The position numbers were made by a program, and so were the translations under genes. A model generated the notes under the pieces. It ran no database searches. It was given only the letters and a program-made list of their open reading frames with translations, and was not told where the DNA came from. Shown piece after piece: positions 55,067-63,222 of a DNA stretch of 64,000 bases. The first letter of the stretch is position 1. Every line of letters begins with the position of its first letter. The stretch spans positions 1 to 64,000 of the forward strand of contig NZ_JAPEOB010000001.1 of assembly GCF_026341775.1 (NCBI RefSeq), read 5' to 3'. The stretch comes from Streptomyces sp. NBC_00654 (GTDB lineage: Bacteria > Actinomycetota > Actinomycetes > Streptomycetales > Streptomycetaceae).

Positions 55067-55933
55067 ATGTCCGCAGAACAGGGCAGCTCGAAGGTGCTCA
55101 CGCTCACGAAGAGCGTGTCGGCACCCGCCGTGCTCACCAGCTCGTCGGAAGCCATCGACACCCGTACTCTGTCCCGCTCCCTGTTCCTGCGGCTCGCCGC
55201 GCTGGGACCCGCACCGGGCCCCGAGGGAACGGACAGCCCGGAGCGGGCGTACGTGCGGGACACACTCATCGAGCTCAACCTCCCGCTGGTGCGGTACGCC
55301 GCGGCGCGGTTCCGGAGCCGCAACGAGCCGATGGAGGACATCGTCCAGGTCGGCACGATCGGCCTGATCAAGGCGATCGACCGGTTCGACTGCGAACGGG
55401 GCGTGGAGTTCCCGACCTTCGCGATGCCCACCGTCGTCGGGGAGATCAAGCGGTTCTTCCGCGACACCTCCTGGTCGGTACGGGTGCCCCGTCGCCTCCA
55501 GGAGCTGCGGCTCGCCCTCACCAAGACCAGCGACGAGCTCTCCCAGAAGCTCGACCGCTCGCCGACCGTGCCGGAGCTGGCCAAGGCGCTCGGGGTCTCC
55601 GAGGAGGACGTGGTCGACGGCCTGGCTGTCGGCAACGCGTACACCGCCTCCTCGCTGGACTCCCCCTCGCCCGAGGACGACGGCGGCGAGGGCTCGCTCG
55701 CCGACCGCCTGGGGTACGAGGACGCGGCGCTGGAAGGCGTCGAGTACCGCGAGTCCCTGAAGCCGCTGCTGGCCAAACTCGCCCCGCGCGAACGCCAGAT
55801 CATCATGCTGCGTTTCTTCGCCAACATGACCCAGTCGCAGATCGGCGAGGAGGTCGGCATCTCGCAGATGCACGTCTCCCGACTGCTCACACGCACACTC
55901 GCCCAGCTCAGGGAAGGGCTGATCGCCGACTGA
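55067..55933 (+). CDS. sigN: RNA polymerase sigma factor SigN (SigB/SigF family)
   Basis: A 288-aa sigma factor from ATG 55067, paralogous to sigF upstream. It shares the region-2 sequence almost exactly but has its own N-terminus (SAEQGSSKVLTLTKSVSAP) and the region-3 insert SSLDSPSPEDDGGEGSLADRLG. Region 4 is [38 protein letters not shown] 234-bp gap separates it from sigF and probably holds its own promoter. The symbol rests on recalled synteny with S. coelicolor. Confidence 0.8.
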   Translation: MSAEQGSSKVLTLTKSVSAPAVLTSSSEAIDTRTLSRSLFLRLAALGPAPGPEGTDSPERAYVRDTLIELNLPLVRYAAARFRSRNEPMEDIVQVGTIGLIKAIDRFDCERGVEFPTFAMPTVVGEIKRFFRDTSWSVRVPRRLQELRLALTKTSDELSQKLDRSPTVPELAKALGVSEEDVVDGLAVGNAYTASSLDSPSPEDDGGEGSLADRLGYEDAALEGVEYRESLKPLLAKLAPRERQIIMLRFFANMTQSQIGEEVGISQMHVSRLLTRTLAQLREGLIAD

Positions 55934-55990
55934 CCCGGTGCGGTGTGCACAAGGGTTCAAAATTGACGGACCGTCAGCCACACTGGCGCG

Positions 55991-56803
55991 ATGCGACGTC
56001 AGACAATCGGCTCGACCGGCCGCCGGGGCACCGTGATCGCCGCCTCGGCGGCCGTGCTGTGTCTGGGCGGCACCCTGGCCGCCTGCGCGGGCGGTGCGGG
56101 CGACGGTGACGGCTACGCGGCCGTGGGAGCCGCCGCAGGCCCTGAGAGGACGCCCGAGGGCGCGGGAGCCCCTTCTGGGCGGGTGACGCTGATCCCGCTG
56201 GACGAGGCCGGGGGCGGCGGACCGGAGAGCGGCGGAAAGGGCGCCGGGAGCACCGGGGGCACCGCGGAGGGCGCCGGAAGCGGTCCCTCCGGCCGCACGG
56301 GCGCGGCGGGCGGCGGCTCGGGGGGAGCAGCCGGTCCCGGAGGTCCGGACGCGCCCCCAGGGGCATCCGGCGGGCCCGGAACACCCGGTTCCACGCCGAC
56401 GACGGGCGGCGGCGCAGGCGGCGGCACGGGAGGCGGCGCCTCGCCCGGCGCGCCGTCCACCACGCCAAGCCCGCCCGGCACACCCACTCCGCCCACTCCG
56501 GCGGTGCTGAAGATCGGCACCCCTGAGCGCACCCCGGCCGACAAGCGCTGGTGCGAGAACGTGAGCGTGGAGTTCCGTAATACCGGCGGCTCACCGGCGC
56601 GCTCGGGCACCGTCACCTTCGCCACGCACATCATCGGCGCGCTGGGGGTCGACTGGGCGACGATCGAGTCGACGCAGCCGCTGCCCGCGCCGGTCGACGC
56701 GGGAGCGGTGCGGAAGAAGACGTACACCGTCTGTGTGGACGCCTGGCGGGTTCCCCTGGGGATGCGTGTCGAGACCCAGGACGTCACCGCCGTATGGAAG
56801 TGA
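55991..56803 (+). CDS. Putative lipoprotein with Gly/Pro-rich linker
   Basis: A 270-aa exported protein. The signal sequence GTVIAASAAVLCLGGTLAACAGG ends in the lipobox LAAC, so lipid attachment at that cysteine is expected. About 130 residues of Gly/Pro/Ala/Thr low complexity follow. The C-terminal ~100 residues form a compact domain (RTPADKRWCENVSVEFRNTGGSPARSGTVTF, VCVDAWRVPLGMRVETQDVTAVWK) with two cysteines that may form a disulphide. Function unknown; conserved near sigN in Streptomyces as I recall. Confidence 0.75.
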   Translation: MRRQTIGSTGRRGTVIAASAAVLCLGGTLAACAGGAGDGDGYAAVGAAAGPERTPEGAGAPSGRVTLIPLDEAGGGGPESGGKGAGSTGGTAEGAGSGPSGRTGAAGGGSGGAAGPGGPDAPPGASGGPGTPGSTPTTGGGAGGGTGGGASPGAPSTTPSPPGTPTPPTPAVLKIGTPERTPADKRWCENVSVEFRNTGGSPARSGTVTFATHIIGALGVDWATIESTQPLPAPVDAGAVRKKTYTVCVDAWRVPLGMRVETQDVTAVWK

Positions 56804-56857
56804 GACACCCGCGTGTGCGCGGGTGCCCCGGTGCGGAACCGGCCGGGCGGCGGAAGG

Positions 56858-57073
56858 TCAGTTGAGCGCGAGCCAGGCGACCGCGCCGAGAACGACGACG
56901 ACCGCGACGACCGCCGCGATCACCCCGGCCTTCGGCCCGGACGAGGTCGCCGCCGGCTGCTGCCGGCGCTGCGGCTCGCCCTCGTCGACAAAGGCGCGGA
57001 ACATCTGCGTGCTGCCCGCCGGGTCGTGATTGCCCTCGGGGCCCTGCTGAGGGGCGTGGGGGTTGTGTGCCAT
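56858..57073 (-). CDS. Small C-terminally anchored membrane protein
   Basis: From ATG 57073 the product is 71 aa: a polar start (MAHNPHAPQQGPEGNHDPAG), TQMFRAFVDEGEPQRRQ, and one C-terminal transmembrane helix (AGVIAAVVAVVVVLGAVAWLAL). The ORF extends upstream to 57148 without start signals. The tail-anchored layout suggests the polar part faces the cytoplasm. Function unknown. Confidence 0.7.
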   Translation of the reverse strand: MAHNPHAPQQGPEGNHDPAGSTQMFRAFVDEGEPQRRQQPAATSSGPKAGVIAAVVAVVVVLGAVAWLALN

Positions 57074-57457
57074 GGGGCAGGACCCTAGCGAACTCGGACG
57101 TACGGCCCAACCCCCGGGGCCCACAGGGAGGGTGACCCACCGGTACACATCACCTCTTTACGTCCGGCCGGGGTGCCCCCTCGCCATGCATGGCGGGATG
57201 CCTCCGGTGACGCAGAGCCGGGGTGCCTCCGCTCGCGTACGGCGGCACGCCTTCGCCCACGTACAGGAGGACACCTCCCCTCACGTACGGAGCAGGGTGC
57301 CCCACCGGCCGCCCCCGGGGCCCTCCGCGGCCGGGCGGTACGGCGTCGGCGTGACGCGGGGCACAGTCGGTGCGGGTGTGCCGCGGGCCGCCGTCACCCT
57401 TGACCGGGACCCTACGGAGGCTTTTGCCTTCCTTTACTTCTGCAAGCCCATTTTCGT
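57074..57457. other. Intergenic region with degenerate CGTACGG-type repeats
   Basis: About 380 bp without a convincing gene. From 57166 to 57310 short related blocks recur (GGGGTGCC, and CACGTACGG or CGCGTACGG variants) at irregular intervals of 25-40 bp. They may be a decayed repeat cluster. Confidence 0.4.
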
Positions 57458-57499
57458 TTGCCTGCGGCAACCAACGAATCTATGGTTGCCCTAAGCAAC
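57458..57499. promoter_or_regulatory. Two palindromic operators of the MarR regulator
   Basis: TTGCCTGCGGCAA (57458-57470) and GTTGCCCTAAGCAAC (57485-57499) are both inverted repeats with TTGC/GCAA arms, 27 bp apart centre to centre. They sit directly before the MarR start codon, where self-repression would act. Confidence 0.6.
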
Positions 57500-57502
57500 A
57501 AG

Positions 57503-58042
57503 ATGTCGGTGAGTCTGTCTGGGGGTCCCGTGGCCAAGCGGAGCCAGTACGAAGAACTGGCCCGGCAGCTCAGCGCCGTCGGAGCCGTCAAGCGCGGACT
57601 CGCCCGGATTCTTCCCTCCGAGTGTCCCGGTGGCTCCGCCGCCGTGCTGGCGCTCCTGGCTCAGCACGGCGAGATGCGCATCAGCAGACTCGCCGAGCTG
57701 CTGGCTGTGGACATGTCGGTGACCAGTCGTCATGTCGCCCATGTGGCAGAGCACGGCTGGATCGAACGGTCTCACGACCCTGCGGACAAGCGGTCCCGCA
57801 TCCTGCGGCTGACCCCCGCCGGCAACGAGCAGCTCGACGAGCTGACCCGGCGGACCACCGAAATGTTCGCCCGCAATCTTCAGGACTGGTCCGACGAAGA
57901 AGTCGGACAGCTCAACTCGCTGTTGGCCCGGCTGCGCGACAGCTTCGCCTGTCGCGGCTCCGGCGGATGCGCCCCCGGGACACACACCGGTGACTGCCGC
58001 ACCCGGCCCTCCGACGACGCGCACACCCGTACACCTGTGTAA
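57503..58042 (+). CDS. MarR-family transcriptional regulator
   Basis: About 179 aa from ATG 57503; GTG 57530 is an alternative, and upstream starts would lie within the operators. The winged helix is clear: MRISRLAELLAVDMSVTSRHVAHVAEHGWIERSHDPADKRSRILRLT. A Cys-rich C-terminal tail (FACRGSGGCAPGTHTGDC) could respond to oxidation or bind metal. It lies 23 bp before an MFS exporter gene on the same strand, so it probably represses that gene until a substrate binds. Confidence 0.85.
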   Translation: MSVSLSGGPVAKRSQYEELARQLSAVGAVKRGLARILPSECPGGSAAVLALLAQHGEMRISRLAELLAVDMSVTSRHVAHVAEHGWIERSHDPADKRSRILRLTPAGNEQLDELTRRTTEMFARNLQDWSDEEVGQLNSLLARLRDSFACRGSGGCAPGTHTGDCRTRPSDDAHTRTPV

Positions 58043-58065
58043 CAGAAGCAAAGAGAAGGAACTCC

Positions 58066-60618
58066 ATGGCTACGACCACACCAACCGGTGTGCGGGGCGG
58101 CCACGCCAAGCACGGCGGCGCCGACGCCGCCGACGGCACGCCGATGACACACCGGCAGATCATGGAAGCGCTGACCGGGCTCCTGCTCGGCATGTTCGTC
58201 GCGATCCTGTCGTCGACGGTCGTCTCCAACGCCCTGCCGGAAATCATCTCCGACCTCGGCGGCGGCCAGAGCGCATACACCTGGGTCGTCACGGCCTCGC
58301 TCCTGTCCATGACCGCCACCACTCCCCTGTGGGGCAAGCTGTCCGACCTGTTCAGCAAGAAGCTGCTGGTCCAGATATCCCTGGTCATCTACGTCGCGGG
58401 CTCGGTCGTGGCCGGCATGTCGACCAGCAGCGGCATGCTCATCGCCTGCCGTGTCGTGCAGGGCATCGGCGTCGGCGGCCTCTCCGCCCTCGCCCAGATC
58501 GTGATGGCCGCGATGATCGCCCCGCGTGAGCGCGGGCGCTACAGCGGTTACCTCGGCGCCGTCTTCGCCGTCGCCACCGTCGGCGGCCCGCTCCTCGGCG
58601 GTGTCATCACCGACACCAGCTGGATGGGCTGGCGCTGGTGCTTCTACGTGGGTGTGCCGTTCGCGGTCATCGCTCTGATCGTGCTCCAGAAGACCCTGAA
58701 GCTCCCGGTCGTCAAGCGCGAGGTCAAGGTCGACTGGTCGGGCGCGTTCTTCATCAGCGCCGCCGTCTCGCTGCTGCTGCTCTGGGTGACCTTCGCGGGC
58801 GACAAGTACGACTGGGTCTCCTGGCAGACGTACACGATGCTCGGCGGCACCGTCGTCCTCGTCGGCCTCTTCCTGCTCATCGAGTCCAAGGCCAGCGAGC
58901 CGATCATCCCGCTGCGCCTCTTCCGCAACCGCACGATCACGCTGGCCTCGGTGGCCTCGCTGTTCGTCGGTATCGCGATGTTCGCGGGCACCGTCTTCTT
59001 CAGCCAGTACTTCCAGCTGGCGCGCGGCAAGTCGCCGACGATGTCCGGCGTCATGACGATCCCGATGATCGCGGGTCTGTTCCTCTCCTCGACCGTCTCG
59101 GGCCAGGTCATCACCAAGACGGGCCGCTGGAAGGCCTGGCTGGTCAGCGGTGGCTTCCTGGTCACCGCCGGTCTCGGGATGCTCGGCACCATCCGGTACG
59201 ACACCGAGTACTGGCACATCGCCGTCTACATGTTCGTCATGGGTCTCGGCATCGGCATGATGATGCAGAACCTGGTCCTCGCCACTCAGAACCAGGTCGC
59301 CCCCAGCGACCTCGGCGCGGCCAGCTCCGTCGTCACCTTCTTCCGTTCGCTCGGTGGCGCCATCGGTGTCTCGGCGCTCGGTGCCGTCATGGCGAACCGC
59401 GTCACCCACTACGTCAAGGACGGCCTCGCGGACCTCGGTCCCGAAGGTGCCGCCATGGGCCACGGCGGCACCGGCGGCGGGGGCATCCCCGACCTGGACG
59501 CTCTGCCCGGCCCGATGCGTACGGTCGTCGAGGCCGCGTACGGCCACGGCGTCGGCGACGTCTTCCTCTACGCCGCTCCGGCCGCGCTCATCGCCTTCAT
59601 CGTGACGATCTTCATCAAGGAGGTCGCGCTGAAGACGAGCGCCGCGAACGACGCCCCGGCCACGGCCCAGTCCTCCGCGCCGGTGCCCGCCCGGTCCTCC
59701 GCCCCGGTCCCGGCTCCGGTCCCCGCCCACGCCCTGGTCGGGGCAGACGCTCCGGCGCCGGCCACGGCCTCGGCTACGGCACCGGCCCCGGCGCCCCTCG
59801 CCGGTACGGGTCCGGCGGCGGGCTCGCCCGAGGCTCCCACGGCCACCGTTCAGGGCATTGCGGTGCGCGGTGTGGTGCGCGGCGCCGAGGACGCACCGGT
59901 CGCCCGCGCCGCCGTCACCCTGATCTCGCTGGACGGCCGGCAGCTCGGCCGCTCCGTCGCCCGCGCCGACGGCGGCTACACCCTGGACGCGCCGGGCTCC
60001 GGCAGTTACGTCCTGATCGCGTCCGCCGACGGTTTCCAGCCGCAGGCGACCACCGTGGTCGTCGGCGAGGAGCCGCTGGCCTTCGACATCCTGCTGGTCG
60101 GTACGAGCGGCCTCGCCGGAACCGTCAGGGCCGCCGAGTCCGGTACGCCGGTCGAGAGCGCCATGGTCATCGTGACCGACGTGCGCGGCGACGTGCTGGC
60201 CACCGGCACGTCCGGCGGGACGGGCGAGTTCGCGTTCGGCGAGCTGGTTCCCGGTGCGGTGACCGTCGCGGTCAACGCCGCGGGCTTCCGCCCGCTCGCC
60301 CTGCCGGTGGAGATCGGCGGCCAGGGTGTCACCCGGGTCGACGCCGCCCTCCGGGCCGGTGCGCTGGTCCAGGGTGTCGTACGGGCCGGTGCCGCACGGG
60401 CCCCGCTGCCCGACGCACGGGTCACGCTGATCGACGCGGCGGGCAACGTGGTCGCCACCTCGACGACCGGCCAGGACGGGGCGTACGCCTTCGCCGACCT
60501 GGACGCGGGCGAGTACTCGGTCATCGCGACCGGCTACCCGCCGGTGGCCGGCTCGCTGACCGTGGCCGGTCACGGGGTCGACGGCCACGACATCGAGCTC
60601 GCCCACCCCGGCGAGTGA
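58066..60618 (+). CDS. MFS exporter (DHA2/EmrB type) fused to carboxypeptidase-regulatory-like repeats
   Basis: An 850-aa protein. The first ~520 residues are a 14-helix DHA2 drug:H+ antiporter: GMFVAILSSTVVSNALPEI, GKLSDLFSKKLLVQ, RVVQGIGVGGLSALAQ, APRERGRYSGYLGAVF, WRWCFYVGVPFAV. An Ala/Pro linker follows. The last ~250 residues contain three CarboxypepD_reg-like beta units (VRGVVRGAEDAPVARAAVTL; LAGTVRAAESGTPVESAMV; VQGVVRAGAARAPLPDARV). The repeats are presumably at the membrane face. The MarR gene upstream probably controls it. Confidence 0.9.
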   Translation: MATTTPTGVRGGHAKHGGADAADGTPMTHRQIMEALTGLLLGMFVAILSSTVVSNALPEIISDLGGGQSAYTWVVTASLLSMTATTPLWGKLSDLFSKKLLVQISLVIYVAGSVVAGMSTSSGMLIACRVVQGIGVGGLSALAQIVMAAMIAPRERGRYSGYLGAVFAVATVGGPLLGGVITDTSWMGWRWCFYVGVPFAVIALIVLQKTLKLPVVKREVKVDWSGAFFISAAVSLLLLWVTFAGDKYDWVSWQTYTMLGGTVVLVGLFLLIESKASEPIIPLRLFRNRTITLASVASLFVGIAMFAGTVFFSQYFQLARGKSPTMSGVMTIPMIAGLFLSSTVSGQVITKTGRWKAWLVSGGFLVTAGLGMLGTIRYDTEYWHIAVYMFVMGLGIGMMMQNLVLATQNQVAPSDLGAASSVVTFFRSLGGAIGVSALGAVMANRVTHYVKDGLADLGPEGAAMGHGGTGGGGIPDLDALPGPMRTVVEAAYGHGVGDVFLYAAPAALIAFIVTIFIKEVALKTSAANDAPATAQSSAPVPARSSAPVPAPVPAHALVGADAPAPATASATAPAPAPLAGTGPAAGSPEAPTATVQGIAVRGVVRGAEDAPVARAAVTLISLDGRQLGRSVARADGGYTLDAPGSGSYVLIASADGFQPQATTVVVGEEPLAFDILLVGTSGLAGTVRAAESGTPVESAMVIVTDVRGDVLATGTSGGTGEFAFGELVPGAVTVAVNAAGFRPLALPVEIGGQGVTRVDAALRAGALVQGVVRAGAARAPLPDARVTLIDAAGNVVATSTTGQDGAYAFADLDAGEYSVIATGYPPVAGSLTVAGHGVDGHDIELAHPGE

Positions 60619-60831
60619 ACCGGTGGCCCGCGGCGACGCGGGCACCCCGGGATCAGAGGTAACCCGGGTGACAAGACCCCTGGCGGTACGGCACTCCCAG
60701 CGGAGAGGCTGTCCCGGCCGGTGGAAATGGGCCCCGGCGGTGGGGACGGCAGGCAGGGGACGGCCTGCCGCCCCCGCCCCGGGGCCCGACTCATTGACCC
60801 ACCGGGTCAAGAAGCAAGGAGAGAAAACGGG

Positions 60832-61647
60832 ATGGCACTTCGCGCACAGGTACGGACGCGGGACGGCTGGGCGGTCCAGCACGCGATCGTCACGGTCACC
60901 GACATGACCGGCACCCAGGTGCTGCGGGCCGCCGCCGACGAGAACGGTGCCGTCCGTACCGACGGCACCCTGCCGGCCGGCGCGTACACGGTGATCGTCA
61001 CCGCGGTCGGGTACGCCCCCGCCGCCTCCACCGCACTCGTCACGGCCAGTGGCCTGATCTCCGGCGGGCAGATCGTGCTGGCCCGGCAGGGCGGCGTGGA
61101 GCTTCCGCCGCCGGGCGCCTGGTCGCTGGACCCGGCGCACTGCTCGGTGGCCGCGGTGGCCCAGCACCTGGGGTTCTCCAGCGTGCACGGCCGGTTCACC
61201 GAGTTCGGCGGCCGGATCGAGATCGCCGAGGACGTCTCCCGGTCCCGGGTGGACGCCGTCATCGGTGCGGCCAGCATCGAGACGGGCAACGGCATGCGGG
61301 ACAAGCACCTGCGCTCGCCCGACTTCCTGGACGTGGACCGGTTCCCGGAGATCACCTACCGCTCCAGCGGGCTGTCCCCGGCGGGGCCCGACCGCTGGAC
61401 CGTGCACGGCGAACTGTCGATGCACGGCGTCGCGCGGGCCATCGACCTGGACCTCAGCTACCTGGGCACCGGCCCCGACCCGTGGGGCGGGGTACGCGCG
61501 GCCTTCCACGCCACGGCCGAACTGCGCCGCGACGACTTCGCCATGAACTACAACCAGGTGGTGCAGGCGGGGATCTCGGCGATCGGAACGACGCTGCGCG
61601 TGGAGCTGGACATCCAGGCCGTACAGGGCGAGGTCCTGCCGTCGTAG
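60832..61647 (+). CDS. YceI-family protein with N-terminal carboxypeptidase-regulatory-like domain
   Basis: A 271-aa protein from ATG 60832 (AAGGAGAG upstream). Residues 1-90 resemble the repeats at the end of the exporter upstream (VQHAIVTVTDMTGTQVLRAAADENGAVRT). Residues 95-270 are YceI: GAWSLDPAHCSVAAVAQHLGFSSVHGRF, HLRSPDFLDVDRFPEITYRSS, MNYNQVVQAGISAIGTTLRVELDIQAV. YceI proteins are lipocalin-like and bind isoprenoid chains. No signal peptide is seen, so it is likely cytoplasmic. Confidence 0.88.
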   Translation: MALRAQVRTRDGWAVQHAIVTVTDMTGTQVLRAAADENGAVRTDGTLPAGAYTVIVTAVGYAPAASTALVTASGLISGGQIVLARQGGVELPPPGAWSLDPAHCSVAAVAQHLGFSSVHGRFTEFGGRIEIAEDVSRSRVDAVIGAASIETGNGMRDKHLRSPDFLDVDRFPEITYRSSGLSPAGPDRWTVHGELSMHGVARAIDLDLSYLGTGPDPWGGVRAAFHATAELRRDDFAMNYNQVVQAGISAIGTTLRVELDIQAVQGEVLPS

Positions 61648-61756
61648 AACGCCGCCACGGCGGGAGGCGGCCCCGCGTCGCGGGGACCGCCGCCGCGGGG
61701 GACCGCATCCGGCCGGGGCCGCCGCCGGCCGGGGCCGCCGCCGTAGGGTTGGCCCC

Positions 61757-62233
61757 ATGGCACCCGCACCCGACATCGCGACCAACACCGCCGTGGAACT
61801 CGACGAGTTGCTGGCCTTCGTACGGCCCAGGCACCGGGCGGTCCTGCTGACCACCCGGTCCGACGGCCGCCCCCAGGGATCCCCGCTGACCTGCGGCGTC
61901 GACGACGCGGGCCGGATCGTCATGTCGACCTACCCCGAACGGGCCAAGACCCGCAACGCGAAGCGGGACGACCGGGTCAGCGTGATCGTCCTGTCGGACG
62001 AGTGGAACGGGCCATGGGTGCAGATCGACGGCTCGGCCGAGGTGATCGACTCACCGGAATCGGTCGAGCCGCTCGTCGAGTACTTCCGGAACATCTCCGG
62101 TGAGCACCCCGACTGGGACGAGTACCGGGCGGCGATGGTGAAGCAGGGCAAGTCGATCATCCGGGTCACCCCGGAGCGCTGGAGTCCGATCGCCACGGGC
62201 GGCTTCCCCGCCCGTCTCGCCCCGGGAAACTGA
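61757..62233 (+). CDS. PPOX-class F420-dependent oxidoreductase-like protein
   Basis: A 158-aa split-barrel flavoprotein: FVRPRHRAVLLTTRSDGRPQGSPLTCGVDDAGRIVMSTYPERAKTRNAKRDDRVSV and ISGEHPDWDEYRAAMVKQGKSIIRVTPERW. The family binds F420 or FMN. The substrate is unknown. The dehydrogenase-like gene follows after 7 bp, suggesting an operon. Confidence 0.88.
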   Translation: MAPAPDIATNTAVELDELLAFVRPRHRAVLLTTRSDGRPQGSPLTCGVDDAGRIVMSTYPERAKTRNAKRDDRVSVIVLSDEWNGPWVQIDGSAEVIDSPESVEPLVEYFRNISGEHPDWDEYRAAMVKQGKSIIRVTPERWSPIATGGFPARLAPGN

Positions 62234-62240
62234 CGCTCGC

Positions 62241-63200
62241 GTGGCTGTTCCTCCCGGTGGCGTCCCGGATCCGGACCTGCTCGCGCGGGCCCGGCTCCTC
62301 ACCGCGCCGTCCCTCGGCGCCTCCCTGGTACGCGAGGTGGAACGGATCACCGGGCGCCGCGCGGAGCCGATGGGCAGTGCCCCGCCGGACGGTCCCCATC
62401 TCTGTGTCGGCGCCTCGCTGCCGGACGCCTGGCGCACCGGACGTCTGGTGTGGTTCCACAGCGTCAACGCGGGGACGGACGCGCTGCTCGCCGCCGGCCC
62501 CTGGCCCGCCGGGGCACTGCTGACCCGGACGGTCGGGCGGATGGGCGAGCGGATCGCCCAGTACGTGCTGGCCTGGATCCTCGCCGAGTGCCAGTCCGTA
62601 CCCGAGTTCGCGGCGCAGCACGCGCGGGCCGAGTGGCGTCGTCTGCCGTCCGAACTCGCCGCCGGGCAGACGGCCCTGATCTACGGGACCGGCCGGATCG
62701 GTGCGGCCGTCGCCGGGCTGCTGCACGGGTGCGGAATCCGGACGGTGGGCGTGGCCCGTACCGCGCGCGCCGTCCCGCCGCCGGGTTTCGACCGGGTGAT
62801 CGGGACCGGCGGGGACACCGGCGCACTCGCCACCGCGCGGTGGGTGGTGTCCGCCCTGCCGCTGACCGGGGCGACGGCAGGGTTCTTCGGAGCGAACCGG
62901 TTCGCGGCCGTGCGGGGGGCCACGTTCGTCAATGTGGGCCGGGGCGCGACGGTGGACATGGGGGCGATGGAGGCCGCGCTGCGGGACGGCTCGGTGCGGC
63001 GGGCGGTGCTCGACGTGCTGCCCGAGGAGCCGGCCGCGCCCGGGGACCGGTGCTGGCGGCTGCCCCGTACGGTGATCACCTCGCACTCCGCGGGGATCAC
63101 CGCCGACGAGGACGTGGCCACGGACTTCGGCACCTGCTGGAGCGACGTCCGCGAGGGCCGCGTACCCCGCCTGGCCGTGGACGTGGGCCGGGGGTACTGA
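62241..63200 (+). CDS. D-isomer-specific 2-hydroxyacid dehydrogenase-family protein
   Basis: A 319-aa protein from GTG 62241. The NAD-binding motif is ALIYGTGRIGAAVAGLLHGCGI; the later landmarks are NVGRGATVDMGAMEAALRDGSVRRAVLDVLPEEP and SAGITADEDVATDF. The catalytic Arg is expected around VVSALPLTG and the His around TSHSAG. The N-terminal substrate domain is divergent, so the substrate is uncertain. Confidence 0.8.
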   Translation: MAVPPGGVPDPDLLARARLLTAPSLGASLVREVERITGRRAEPMGSAPPDGPHLCVGASLPDAWRTGRLVWFHSVNAGTDALLAAGPWPAGALLTRTVGRMGERIAQYVLAWILAECQSVPEFAAQHARAEWRRLPSELAAGQTALIYGTGRIGAAVAGLLHGCGIRTVGVARTARAVPPPGFDRVIGTGGDTGALATARWVVSALPLTGATAGFFGANRFAAVRGATFVNVGRGATVDMGAMEAALRDGSVRRAVLDVLPEEPAAPGDRCWRLPRTVITSHSAGITADEDVATDFGTCWSDVREGRVPRLAVDVGRGY

Positions 63201-63222
63201 GAAGCGCCTCCGGGCGGGGAGG

